Below are positions 9,129 through 17,082 of a stretch of DNA of 51,869 bases, one piece after another. The position numbers and the translations under genes are program-made. The DNA comes from an uncultured Acidobacteriia bacterium. GTDB taxonomy: Bacteria > Acidobacteriota > Terriglobia > Bryobacterales > Bryobacteraceae. The stretch covers positions 1 through 51,869 of the forward strand of contig CAIKAS010000244.1 in assembly GCA_903825445.1 (NCBI GenBank), read 5' to 3'. Under the pieces are notes generated by a model. It saw only the letters and a program-made list of their open reading frames with translations. It was not told where the DNA came from and did not search any database. Every line of letters starts with the position of its first letter. Position 1 is the stretch's first letter.

Positions 9129-9554
9129 ATGGCAATGGCAGTTGGCGGGTCCGGAGGCGGGCCAAAGGGCGATATCAACATGACGCCCATGATCGATATT
9201 CTGCTGGTTCTGCTGATTATCTTCATGGCGATTTCTCCGGTGACGCCGCACGGCCTGGATGCGCTGGCGCCTCAGCCGCCACCCCCGAATTCACCGCCGC
9301 AGCCGGATGACCGGACGGTGGTACTCGTCATCGACAAGGCCGGCAAGGTCAAAATCAATGACGATGATGCCGACTGGAACACCCTTGAGAGCCGCCTCGT
9401 GGACATCTTTAAGATGCGTGCCGAGAAGGTCGCATTCGTGAAGGGCGATCCGGATCTTGATTTCCAGGTTATCGCGCGGGCCATCGATATTGCCCACGCA
9501 GCGGGCGTCGATAAAGTCGGACTGATGACTCCGAAGGTGGAGGCTGGCCAGTAA
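9129..9554 (+). CDS. exbD: ExbD/TolR-family protein (second copy)
   Basis: The protein has about 141 residues from an ATG placed eight nt after a strong AAAGGAG. Its KGDINMTPMIDILLVLLIIFMA mirrors the first copy, with the proton-carrying Asp conserved. It differs in a proline-rich stretch right after the membrane helix (APQPPPPNSPPQPDDR) and ends in the normal ExbD periplasmic fold (VGLMTPKVEAGQ). The frame extends upstream to 9075, but that part lies before the ribosome-binding site. The stop overlaps the start of the next gene (TAATG), implying translational coupling. Confidence 0.92.
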   Translation: MAMAVGGSGGGPKGDINMTPMIDILLVLLIIFMAISPVTPHGLDALAPQPPPPNSPPQPDDRTVVLVIDKAGKVKINDDDADWNTLESRLVDIFKMRAEKVAFVKGDPDLDFQVIARAIDIAHAAGVDKVGLMTPKVEAGQ

Positions 9555-10420
9555 TGCGCCTTAGTCTGGGGGGAATCTTGCCGGCAAATTTGCGCGGCGT
9601 TTTGAATGTATCGCTTTGTGCAGCAGCGCTGATCATGGCTTTGACCACAGCGGGCTGCGCGAAGCTGAAGGCGCGCGATCACCTGAATCAGGGTGTCAAC
9701 GCCTTCAAGACGGGCAATTACTCGACGGCTGCCGATGAGTTTCGTCTGGCGATTGACGCCGATCCCACGTTTGGCGTAGCTCGCCTGTATCTTGCCACGG
9801 CTTACGAACAGCAGTTCGTGCCGGGTACTGAAACCGATGAGAACAAGAAGTTCTGGACGGCCGCCATGGACGAATTCAACAGCGTTCTCAAAGATGAGCC
9901 GGGCAATCTTCTCGCTACCCAGTCAGTCGCCAACCTGTACTATCAGGTGAAGGACATGAACAACGCGGCGGAGTGGAACAAGAAAGTAGTCGCGATTGAT
10001 CCAAAAAACAAGGAAGCTTACTACACCTTGGGTGTTATCGCGTGGCTCAATTTTCTTCCAGAGGATCGCGCGGCGCGTAACACGCTCCTCATGAAACCCG
10101 AGGAACCTGCTCCGCTGAAGCCCGACGCAAAGGGTAAGACCCTTAAGGCCGATTTGAAGGCGAAGTTCTGGCAGCCATTGACCGACGGAATCGAATATGA
10201 AAAGAAGGCGCTGGCGGTAGATCCTCAGTACGAGAATGCGATGTCTTACATGAATCTCCTGATTCGCTTCCGGGCGGATCTTGAGGACACTAAAGAGGCC
10301 TATGCCGCCGACGTGAAGGAAGCGGACGACTGGATGCAGAAGGCGCTCGAAACAACGAAGGCAAAAGCTGCCAAGAAGGCAGAAGCTCTGGCCAACGGAG
10401 CGTCCCCGGACGCACAATAG
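9554..10420 (+). CDS. TPR-repeat lipoprotein of the TonB operon
   Basis: The 288-residue protein has a signal peptide ending in a lipobox (ALTTAG-C35). Tetratricopeptide repeats follow: LNQGVNAFKTGNYSTAADEF, FGVARLYLATAYEQQF, NNAAEWNKKVVAIDPKNKEA and YEKKALAVDPQYENA. The C-terminus is alanine- and lysine-rich. TPR lipoproteins act as scaffolds; its coupling to exbD by a 1-nt overlap suggests it works with the TonB motor or its receptors, but no direct function is known to me. A good terminator follows. Confidence 0.8.
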   Translation: MRLSLGGILPANLRGVLNVSLCAAALIMALTTAGCAKLKARDHLNQGVNAFKTGNYSTAADEFRLAIDADPTFGVARLYLATAYEQQFVPGTETDENKKFWTAAMDEFNSVLKDEPGNLLATQSVANLYYQVKDMNNAAEWNKKVVAIDPKNKEAYYTLGVIAWLNFLPEDRAARNTLLMKPEEPAPLKPDAKGKTLKADLKAKFWQPLTDGIEYEKKALAVDPQYENAMSYMNLLIRFRADLEDTKEAYAADVKEADDWMQKALETTKAKAAKKAEALANGASPDAQ

Positions 10421-10448
10421 CAGCACAGCTTATTTCGCAAGCATTTGA

Positions 10449-10483
10449 ACGGGGTGGCGGACAGAGTCCTGCCACCCCGTTTT
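10449..10483 (+). terminator. Intrinsic terminator of the tonB operon
   Basis: ACGGGGTGGC and GCCACCCCGT form a perfect 10-bp stem that is extended inward by GGAC/GTCC, followed by TTTT. It lies 28 nt after the TPR lipoprotein stop, which defines the 3' end of the operon. Confidence 0.85.
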
Positions 10484-10542
10484 ACGTGCGCCCACTCATT
10501 GGGAATTAAAGGCTGTCGGCGTGACTGAACTAAAATAGTAAA

Positions 10543-12843
10543 GTGCAGCCAGTCCTCCGGTCTCCAGACGGCCAAGTCCCGGTGACGGGGCCTGAGATCG
10601 CGCCGGAACCAATACCATCTCCAGAAGTCGCCGCGCCTGGCGGCGAACCCGAATTTGAACGGTTGCTGGCCACTGTCCGCGAGGCACGGCCGAAAGACGA
10701 TCTCAGTGGTATTGAGAAAGCATGGCGATTCGCCGCGAAGCACCACGCCGGGCAGAAGCGCGCGTCGGGAGAGGCCTATCTTTCCCATCCGCTGGCCGTT
10801 GCGCAGATGCTGGCGGAGATGCGGATGGACCCTGTCACCATCCAGACTGGCCTTCTGCACGACATCGTGGAAGACACCATCGTCTCTTCCGACGAGCTTC
10901 GCAAGATGTTCGGCGAAGAAGTAGCCGCTTGCGTGGACGGCGTCACCAAGCTCAACAAGATCGATTTCACGTCTGCGGAGGATCGCCAGTCGGAGAACTA
11001 TCGCAAGATGCTTCTCGCGATGGTGAAAGACATTCGCGTCATCATCGTCAAGCTTGCCGACCGTTTGCACAACATGCGCACGCTCGGCGCGCTACCGCCT
11101 GAACGGCGCGAACGCATAGCACGGGAGACGCTCGATATTTATGCGCCTATCGCCCACCGGCTTGGGATGGGAAAGATCCGCGGCGAACTGGAAGACCTGT
11201 CTTTCGTGCATGTGGAGCCGGAGATGGCAGCCGAGATTTCACGTACTATCGAAGGGCAGCGCGCCGATAACGAGATTTACCTGGAGAAGATGCGCTCCAC
11301 CGTCGAGGCGGAACTGCGTCGCGAAGGGATTCCGGCCCGCGTACAAGGCCGCGTGAAGCGGGCGTTTTCCGTCTACCAGAAACTCAAGCGTCAAAAGATC
11401 ACGCTCGATCAGGTTTACGACCTGATGGGCCTGCGAATTGTGACCGATTCAGTGAAGAACTGCTACGGCGCGCTGGGCATCATCCACAATGACTGGCGCC
11501 CTGTTCCCGGTCGCATCAAAGACTTCATCGCGATTCCCCGCCCGAATCTGTATCAATCCCTGCATACTTCCGTGGTGGGCCCGGAGGGGCGGCATTTCGA
11601 GATTCAGATCCGAACCGAGGAAATGCACCGAATTGCGGAGGAAGGTATCGCCGCGCACTGGAAGTACAAGGAAGGGCGGCGGGGGGTACAGGACGACCAG
11701 CGGGTTGCATGGCTGCGCCAATTGGTGGAATGGCAGCAGGACATGCGGAATCCGGGCGATTTCGATTCCACACTGCGCCTGGATCTCTATTCGGAAGAAG
11801 TTTATTGTTTCACGCCCAAGGGCAGGATCGTTGCGCTACCGGCGGGAGCCTCACCCGTCGATTTCGCTTACGCGGTTCACTCGGAAGTAGGCAACACCTG
11901 CACTGGCGCAAAAGTCAACGGGCGCATCGTGCAATTGAAGTACGCACTGCGTAACGGGGATGTGGTGGATGTTCTGACCACCCCCGGGCATCAGCCCAGC
12001 AAAGACTGGCTGAGCATTGTCAAGACATCGCGCGCGCGAAACCGCATCAAGCACGTGATCAACGCGGGCGAGCGCGAACGTGCCATTGAAATCGGCCAAA
12101 AGTACCTGGAAAAAGAGGCGCGGCGTCTGGGCACCCAGATGGCGAAAATCCGCGATGCCGCACTGGATCGCGTCGCGAACGAATATGGCCTCAGCAACGC
12201 CGAAGATCTCTACGCGGCACTGGGCTACGGCAAGTATTCGGCGCGCCAGGTTCTTCAAAAGGCCGTGCCGGAACTGGTGCCGGAAGAGGGCGCGGCCACG
12301 GGCGCGCCCTCGCCGGTAGCAGAGCCTGTCGCACCTGCGAAACGTGAGGGATCGCCCCGCCCTGATGCGGCGGGTGGCACTGACGACGGCGCAATCAAAG
12401 TCCACGGCATCGACGACTTAATGGTTTATCGGGCCAAATGCTGCAACCCGATCCGGGGCGACGCCATTGTCGGTTACGTGACGCGCGGCAAAGGTGTCGC
12501 TGTACACACGCGGCTGTGTCCCAACGTGCAGAATTTGATGTACGATTCCGAACGGAAGATCGACGTGGAGTGGACGCGCAACGTGGAGGAGACATTCCCG
12601 GTGCGGGTCGTGGTGCACACGGACGACAGGCCAGGACTGCTCCACCAGATCACCTCGGCGCTGGCTGACGAAAAAATCAATGTTCGGAGCCTCGAGGCCC
12701 GCACGGACTACAGTCAAAACACCGACGCCGCCATCGTCGAAATGACGGTGGAAGTGCGTGATAAGAAGCATCTCGAAAAACTCTGTACCGCGATGCGCAG
12801 AATCTCTGGCATACGCGACGTAGAGCGCACGCATCAAACTTAA
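10543..12843 (+). CDS. rel: Bifunctional (p)ppGpp synthetase/hydrolase, RelA/SpoT family
   Basis: The 766-residue protein has the full RSH architecture: an HD hydrolase with LLHDIVEDT (H106-D107) and KLADRLHNMRTL; a synthetase with VYDLMGLRI and RIKDFIAIPRPNLYQSLHT; a TGS domain (VYCFTPKGRIVALPAGASPV); a cysteine-containing linker (YRAKCCNPIRGDAIVGYVT); and a C-terminal ACT domain (VRVVVHTDDRPGLLHQITSA). The R324-I-K-D327 motif is the form seen in bifunctional enzymes, where RelA-type synthetases have E-x-D-D. It should therefore both make and degrade the alarmone. The start is a GTG only six nt after a TAAAAT hexamer, so the message may be leaderless. Confidence 0.96.
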   Translation: MQPVLRSPDGQVPVTGPEIAPEPIPSPEVAAPGGEPEFERLLATVREARPKDDLSGIEKAWRFAAKHHAGQKRASGEAYLSHPLAVAQMLAEMRMDPVTIQTGLLHDIVEDTIVSSDELRKMFGEEVAACVDGVTKLNKIDFTSAEDRQSENYRKMLLAMVKDIRVIIVKLADRLHNMRTLGALPPERRERIARETLDIYAPIAHRLGMGKIRGELEDLSFVHVEPEMAAEISRTIEGQRADNEIYLEKMRSTVEAELRREGIPARVQGRVKRAFSVYQKLKRQKITLDQVYDLMGLRIVTDSVKNCYGALGIIHNDWRPVPGRIKDFIAIPRPNLYQSLHTSVVGPEGRHFEIQIRTEEMHRIAEEGIAAHWKYKEGRRGVQDDQRVAWLRQLVEWQQDMRNPGDFDSTLRLDLYSEEVYCFTPKGRIVALPAGASPVDFAYAVHSEVGNTCTGAKVNGRIVQLKYALRNGDVVDVLTTPGHQPSKDWLSIVKTSRARNRIKHVINAGERERAIEIGQKYLEKEARRLGTQMAKIRDAALDRVANEYGLSNAEDLYAALGYGKYSARQVLQKAVPELVPEEGAATGAPSPVAEPVAPAKREGSPRPDAAGGTDDGAIKVHGIDDLMVYRAKCCNPIRGDAIVGYVTRGKGVAVHTRLCPNVQNLMYDSERKIDVEWTRNVEETFPVRVVVHTDDRPGLLHQITSALADEKINVRSLEARTDYSQNTDAAIVEMTVEVRDKKHLEKLCTAMRRISGIRDVERTHQT

Positions 12844-12858
12844 ATACCCCTGCTTGAA

Positions 12859-13218
12859 ATGACAACACTTACCACCGACCCTGAACACATCGCAGTGTCC
12901 AAATCCCGCGGCATCGATATTGACTGGAAGGACGGTCATCACAGTTCGTATCCGGTCGAGTACCTGCGAGACTGGTGCCCCTGCGCAACCTGCACGGGTT
13001 CGCATGGCACTGAGCCGCGCAAGAAAACCACCGAAGCGCCATCCAATCCGTTTCAAATGTATACGCCGCGGCTTAAGATGAATACAATCGAGCAATCCGG
13101 GAATTATGCTCTGCATATCGCTTGGAACGACGGACATTCATCGGGAATCTATTCATGGGACCATTTGCGCCGCATTTGCCCGTGCGACGCCTGCAAGGCG
13201 CAGCGGAGCGCAAAATGA
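12859..13218 (+). CDS. DUF971 / gamma-butyrobetaine hydroxylase N-terminal-like domain protein
   Basis: The 119-residue protein is a stand-alone DUF971 domain. It shows IDIDWKDGHHSSYPVEYLRD, a CPCATC cysteine cluster, ALHIAWNDGHSSGIYSWDHL and a second cluster CPCDACK. The domain was named from gamma-butyrobetaine hydroxylase, where it binds zinc. Free-standing bacterial copies have been linked to iron-sulfur or cofactor handling, without a settled function. It follows the rel gene by 15 nt and is probably co-transcribed with it. Confidence 0.8.
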   Translation: MTTLTTDPEHIAVSKSRGIDIDWKDGHHSSYPVEYLRDWCPCATCTGSHGTEPRKKTTEAPSNPFQMYTPRLKMNTIEQSGNYALHIAWNDGHSSGIYSWDHLRRICPCDACKAQRSAK

Positions 13219-13260
13219 CCAGCGGGAGTCCTGGGGGATGCGTGCAACACAGGGAGCCCC

Positions 13261-13956
13261 ATGTCTAAACGCATAGCTGTGGTGGAAGACGAAGCGGAAC
13301 TCGCATCGCTCATTGAGTACAATCTGACCAGGTCCGGATTTCAGCCGAAAGTCTTCGGCGGAGAAGACGGCACGCTCGCCGCCCTTGCGCAATTCCAGCC
13401 TGACCTGATCGTACTCGACGTAATGCTACCGGGGCATGACGGATTTGAACTTTGCCGGCGCATTCGGGCGGGAGGTCCGATGGCGCGTGTCCCCGTCCTT
13501 TTTCTCACAGCCCGTTCCGACGAAGTCGACCGCGTTCTGGGTCTTGAAATCGGCGGCGACGACTACATTACGAAACCCTTCAGTCCGCGTGAACTCGTCG
13601 CCCGCATTAAGGCACATCTGCGGCGTCTCGAAACCGAGTCGGCACCCGAATCCACCGAAGTCCATCTTGGCCCGTTCCGCGTGGATCAAGCGGCACGCCG
13701 CGTTTATCAGAATGGCAAGGAAGTGGAAGTCACCTCCACCGAATTCAAACTGCTTGAATTCTTTATCACGCATCCCGGGCACGCGTTTTCGCGCGACCAA
13801 CTGCTCAGGCAGGTTTGGGGCGAACAGCATTTTGTCACTCCGCGCACGGTGGATGTCCATGTCCGCAGACTGCGGGAGCAAATCGAAGTCAAACCCGACG
13901 AACCCGTCTTCCTCGCAACTGTCCGCGGATTTGGCTACCGGTTCGAAGTGGCGTGA
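13261..13956 (+). CDS. phoB: OmpR/PhoB-family response regulator
   Basis: The 231-residue protein has a receiver domain (VVEDEAEL, phospho-acceptor D53 in LIVLDVMLPG, and K in DYITKPFSPREL) and a winged-helix output domain (EVEVTSTEFKLLEFFITHPG ... TVDVHVRRLREQIE ... TVRGFGYRFE). The overlapping kinase gene downstream is PhoR-like, so this is likely the phosphate-starvation regulator or a close relative. A good AGGGAG lies upstream of the ATG. A second homologue is encoded at 15616. Confidence 0.88.
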   Translation: MSKRIAVVEDEAELASLIEYNLTRSGFQPKVFGGEDGTLAALAQFQPDLIVLDVMLPGHDGFELCRRIRAGGPMARVPVLFLTARSDEVDRVLGLEIGGDDYITKPFSPRELVARIKAHLRRLETESAPESTEVHLGPFRVDQAARRVYQNGKEVEVTSTEFKLLEFFITHPGHAFSRDQLLRQVWGEQHFVTPRTVDVHVRRLREQIEVKPDEPVFLATVRGFGYRFEVA

Positions 13957-15473
13957 CAGCGCGCATATTTTTTAAGCTAACGGCCGGAACCGCCTGTCTG
14001 CTGACGGTGGCGCTGCTGACCGCCGATCTGATGGCGTCGCGCGCGGCCGAAAGATTTTTTACCGACCAGCTCCGCGATTCGCTGGTGAGGCAGGGCAGGG
14101 CCATATTACAGGCCGGTCCCATTCAGCCGGGCACCGGCGTGGCGCCATCCGCCGAGAGAATCCGTGCACTGAGTGTGGCGAGCGGTGCGCGCATCACCCT
14201 GGTGGCGCGCGATGGCCGGGTACTTGCCGATTCCGAAGCCGACCCCGGGCACATGGAAAACCATGGCGAACGCCCAGAGATCAGGGCCGCGCTGCAGGGC
14301 AGAACTGGTTCCGACACGCGGCGCAGTGCGACGCTCGGCATCGATTTCCTCTATGTGGCTATTCCGGTCATTCCCGCCACGGAGACTCCCCACCGCGATA
14401 ACGTAGCGGCGCTCCGTATGGCTGTTCCTCTTAGCGCCGTGCGCATCCAGGTGGCCACCATTCGTCTGCGCATCCTGGAAAGCGCCATGGTCGCGCTGTT
14501 GGCTGCTGTGTTGCTCGCCATGATCGTCGCCCGGCGGCTGGCACGGCGGTTGAGTGCCATCATTGGCCAGGCGGGTGAACTCGCCAACGCAAATTATCGC
14601 GCGCGACTTCCGGAGGGACGCGGCGAACTGGGGTTGCTCAGCCGCAAGCTCAACGAAACCGGGGATAAGCTGGAACGCACTGTTCTACAGCTCCAAACGG
14701 AACATAGCGAACTGGAGCGGCTGGAACGCATACGCAAAGATTTTGTTATCAACGTGTCGCACGAGTTGCGTACACCGCTTGCTTCCATCCAGGGCTACAC
14801 CGAAACTCTGCTTGACGGCGCCATTCACGATCCAGAGCATAACGTCCGGTTCCTGAGTATCATTCGGCACAACGCGGAGAGGCTGACGCGCCTGACGGCC
14901 GACCTGCTTACTCTTTCGCGGCTCGAACTCAGAACTCAGGAAATGCGTGTGGCCTCGTTTCGCGTCAACGACCTCCTGGCAGATGTGGTGGACACGATCC
15001 GGCCCATCGCGGGGAAGAAACAAATCGTGCTGCACCATGAACCGGGTCCGGCGGAATGCGAAGTCTTCTGCGATCCGGAGGCGTTTTATCAGATTCTGAG
15101 TAACTTGCTGGATAACGCTGTCAAGTACAGTCCCGAAGGTGGATCGATCACGGCGGGTTCCCGGCCGGTAACCCGGGCGGACGGGACGGCGTGGATCGAA
15201 TTCTTTGTTCGCGATACCGGAATTGGCATTCCGGAAAGCGAACAATCCCGCTTGTTTGAACGGTTCTATCGGGTCGATAAAGCCAGGAGCCGTGAACTTG
15301 GCGGCACGGGCTTGGGTCTGGCGATCGTCAAGCATCTGGTTCGCGCACATTCCGGTGAGATCCGGCTGGAGAGCAAGTCGGGTGAAGGCGCTACCTTTTT
15401 CTTTACTCTTCCGGTAGAGCACGCTCAGCTCCACGCTGAAGAAACCTACCCATCCACGGCGGATAACCTGTAA
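13953..15473 (+). CDS. phoR: PhoR-like sensor histidine kinase
   Basis: The protein has about 506 residues from a GTG that overlaps the regulator's stop (GTGA). It has two membrane helices (about 8-27 and 175-195) that flank a roughly 150-residue periplasmic sensor, then HAMP, the HisKA box NVSHELRTPLASIQGYTE with H270, and the ATPase motifs NLLDNAVKYS, DTGIGIP and GTGLGLAIVKH. It should phosphorylate the upstream PhoB-like protein. The frame opens further upstream inside the regulator gene, but the overlapping GTG is the natural start. Confidence 0.9.
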   Translation: MTARIFFKLTAGTACLLTVALLTADLMASRAAERFFTDQLRDSLVRQGRAILQAGPIQPGTGVAPSAERIRALSVASGARITLVARDGRVLADSEADPGHMENHGERPEIRAALQGRTGSDTRRSATLGIDFLYVAIPVIPATETPHRDNVAALRMAVPLSAVRIQVATIRLRILESAMVALLAAVLLAMIVARRLARRLSAIIGQAGELANANYRARLPEGRGELGLLSRKLNETGDKLERTVLQLQTEHSELERLERIRKDFVINVSHELRTPLASIQGYTETLLDGAIHDPEHNVRFLSIIRHNAERLTRLTADLLTLSRLELRTQEMRVASFRVNDLLADVVDTIRPIAGKKQIVLHHEPGPAECEVFCDPEAFYQILSNLLDNAVKYSPEGGSITAGSRPVTRADGTAWIEFFVRDTGIGIPESEQSRLFERFYRVDKARSRELGGTGLGLAIVKHLVRAHSGEIRLESKSGEGATFFFTLPVEHAQLHAEETYPSTADNL

Positions 15474-15500
15474 CAAACCGGACAGAGTAACTTCACTCAC

Positions 15501-15530
15501 CGTTTACGCCCTCTTAACCCATTTGTAACC
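15501..15530 (+). promoter_or_regulatory. 11-bp-spaced direct repeats resembling a PhoB/PhoP box
   Basis: TAACC at 15515-15519 and 15526-15530 are exactly 11 bp apart, within CTTAACCcattTGTAACC, and a weaker half-site (TTACG, 15504-15508) sits 11 bp further upstream. OmpR/PhoB-family regulators bind head-to-tail half-sites with this spacing. It lies in the spacer between the phoR-like gene and the second regulator, about 85 nt before the latter's start. Confidence 0.5.
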
Positions 15531-15615
15531 ATTATCCCCGTACGCTGGAGGTGCAGGGACAGCGTTGTATCGGGTTCTTGCGGTTATTCGCTCGAAGCAG
15601 TGAAAGAGGCGGCCT

Positions 15616-16350
15616 GTGGCAAAAAAGATACTCCTGATCGAAGACGACAGCGATTTGTTTTCCCTGTTGAAGTACAACCTGGAAAAGGAAGGCTTCGCGT
15701 TTGCGGGTTCGCAGACGGGCCGCGGCGCACTTGATCTGTGCCGCCGGGTCCGGCCGGACCTCGTCCTTCTCGACATTATGCTGCCCGATTCAGATGGGTT
15801 GGATATCTGCAAAGGGATCCGGAATGATGTGCAGCTCGCGCAGACTCCGATCATCTTCTTAACCGCACGTGCCTCCGAAACCGACCGAATCGTTGGCCTC
15901 GAACTCGGCGCCAACGACTACATTGTGAAACCATTTTTCGTCCGGGAAGTGATCGCGCGCATCAAGCTGCAATTCCGCGGCAATCATGCCCCTTCGCGCA
16001 CGCTGAAGGCTGGCGGAATTGAACTGGATCGCAGCAGTTGCAAGGTGACGCTGCACGGCGAAGCGCTAACCCTGACGGCGACGGAGTTCAGGTTGCTGGA
16101 GTTTCTGATGAGCCGTCCCGGCGTAGTCTTCAGTCGTGAGCAGTTGCTGAACGGAGTCTGGGGTCAGGATCGGGCTGTAACTGACAGAACGGTCGACGTA
16201 TATGTGCTCCGGCTGCGGCAGAAGATCGAAGCCGATGCGGCTGCCCCGCGCCTGATTCATTCAGTCCGCGGATTCGGCTATTCCTTCGAACCGCGCGGCG
16301 CGAGCACGCCGGAATCGATCGTTCATCACGAAGCGCGTCTGGCCAGTTAG
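15616..16350 (+). CDS. Second OmpR/PhoB-family response regulator
   Basis: The 244-residue protein has a receiver with LLIEDDSDLF, D53 in LVLLDIMLPD and DYIVKPFFVREV, and a winged-helix output domain (ALTLTATEFRLLEFLMSRPG ... TVDVYVLRLRQKIE ... SVRGFGYSFE). It starts at a GTG. No kinase follows it, so it may be a second output of the upstream PhoR-like kinase or pair with a kinase elsewhere. Its own spacer contains the 11-bp repeats noted at 15501-15530, so it is a candidate target of the first regulator or of itself. Confidence 0.88.
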   Translation: MAKKILLIEDDSDLFSLLKYNLEKEGFAFAGSQTGRGALDLCRRVRPDLVLLDIMLPDSDGLDICKGIRNDVQLAQTPIIFLTARASETDRIVGLELGANDYIVKPFFVREVIARIKLQFRGNHAPSRTLKAGGIELDRSSCKVTLHGEALTLTATEFRLLEFLMSRPGVVFSREQLLNGVWGQDRAVTDRTVDVYVLRLRQKIEADAAAPRLIHSVRGFGYSFEPRGASTPESIVHHEARLAS

Positions 16351-16430
16351 GCGGCGAACGGCGCTCCGCACGCGATGACGATGAGTTGATCGCCGCCTAT
16401 ACGTCGCTGTAAGGTTCTGCGTGATACTCT

Positions 16431-17078
16431 GTGCGCGTGGCCACCGATCTGATCGAGATTGACCCGCTGGAACCTTCGCCCGACGCGCTGGATCGCGCAG
16501 AGGCGGCGATTCGCCTCGGGCAGATAGTCGCCATCCCCACCGATGCTCTGTACGCTCTGGTGGCCGATCCCTTCGACCTGCGCGCAGTACGGCAGGTTTA
16601 TCATGCCAAAGGCAGGGAGAACCAGCGTCCTCTGCCGCTTTTCGTACGCGATGCCCTCATGGTTGAAGAACTGGTTCGGGAAGCTTCTCCACAGTTCAGC
16701 ATTCTTGCCCGGCGTTTCTGGCCCGGGCCGCTTACGATAATCATGTCGGCCTCTGCTACCGTGCCGTTGCGCGCCACGGGTAACACAGGGAGACTGGCCG
16801 TCCGGCAGGCACGTTCCCGGCTGGTGGACGAACTCCTGGCGCGACTCAATCAGCCCCTGATCGCCACCAGTGCAAATATCTCGGGGCGCCCTACGTGCCG
16901 GAGCGGTATCGAAGTCTTTGGCGTTATGGACGGGCGGGTGGACCTGGTGCTGGATGGCGGACCCAGTAGCGGCGTAGGTGCCACCACGGTAGACATTACT
17001 CAGCCGCGCTGGCAGATCATCCGAGAGGGCGCGATCTCGTCCAACGACATCGCCGAGTGTCTGGCATCGGGCGATTAG
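16431..17078 (+). CDS. tsaC: Threonylcarbamoyl-AMP synthase (TsaC/Sua5/YrdC)
   Basis: The 215-residue protein has the YrdC/Sua5 fold signature: RLGQIVAIPTDALYALVADP, KGRENQRPLPLFV (the KxR...K-type ligand motif here reads K-GREN-Q-R), FWPGPLTIIM, AVRQARS and LIATSANISGRP. It makes threonylcarbamoyl-AMP from threonine, bicarbonate and ATP for the t6A modification of ANN-decoding tRNAs. The length is that of the short TsaC-like form, without the Sua5 C-terminal domain. Starts at GTG 16431 or GTG 16437 are both possible; a GATACT hexamer just upstream suggests a very short leader. The TIR-like gene follows after 4 nt. Confidence 0.92.
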   Translation: MRVATDLIEIDPLEPSPDALDRAEAAIRLGQIVAIPTDALYALVADPFDLRAVRQVYHAKGRENQRPLPLFVRDALMVEELVREASPQFSILARRFWPGPLTIIMSASATVPLRATGNTGRLAVRQARSRLVDELLARLNQPLIATSANISGRPTCRSGIEVFGVMDGRVDLVLDGGPSSGVGATTVDITQPRWQIIREGAISSNDIAECLASGD

Positions 17079-17082
17079 AAAC

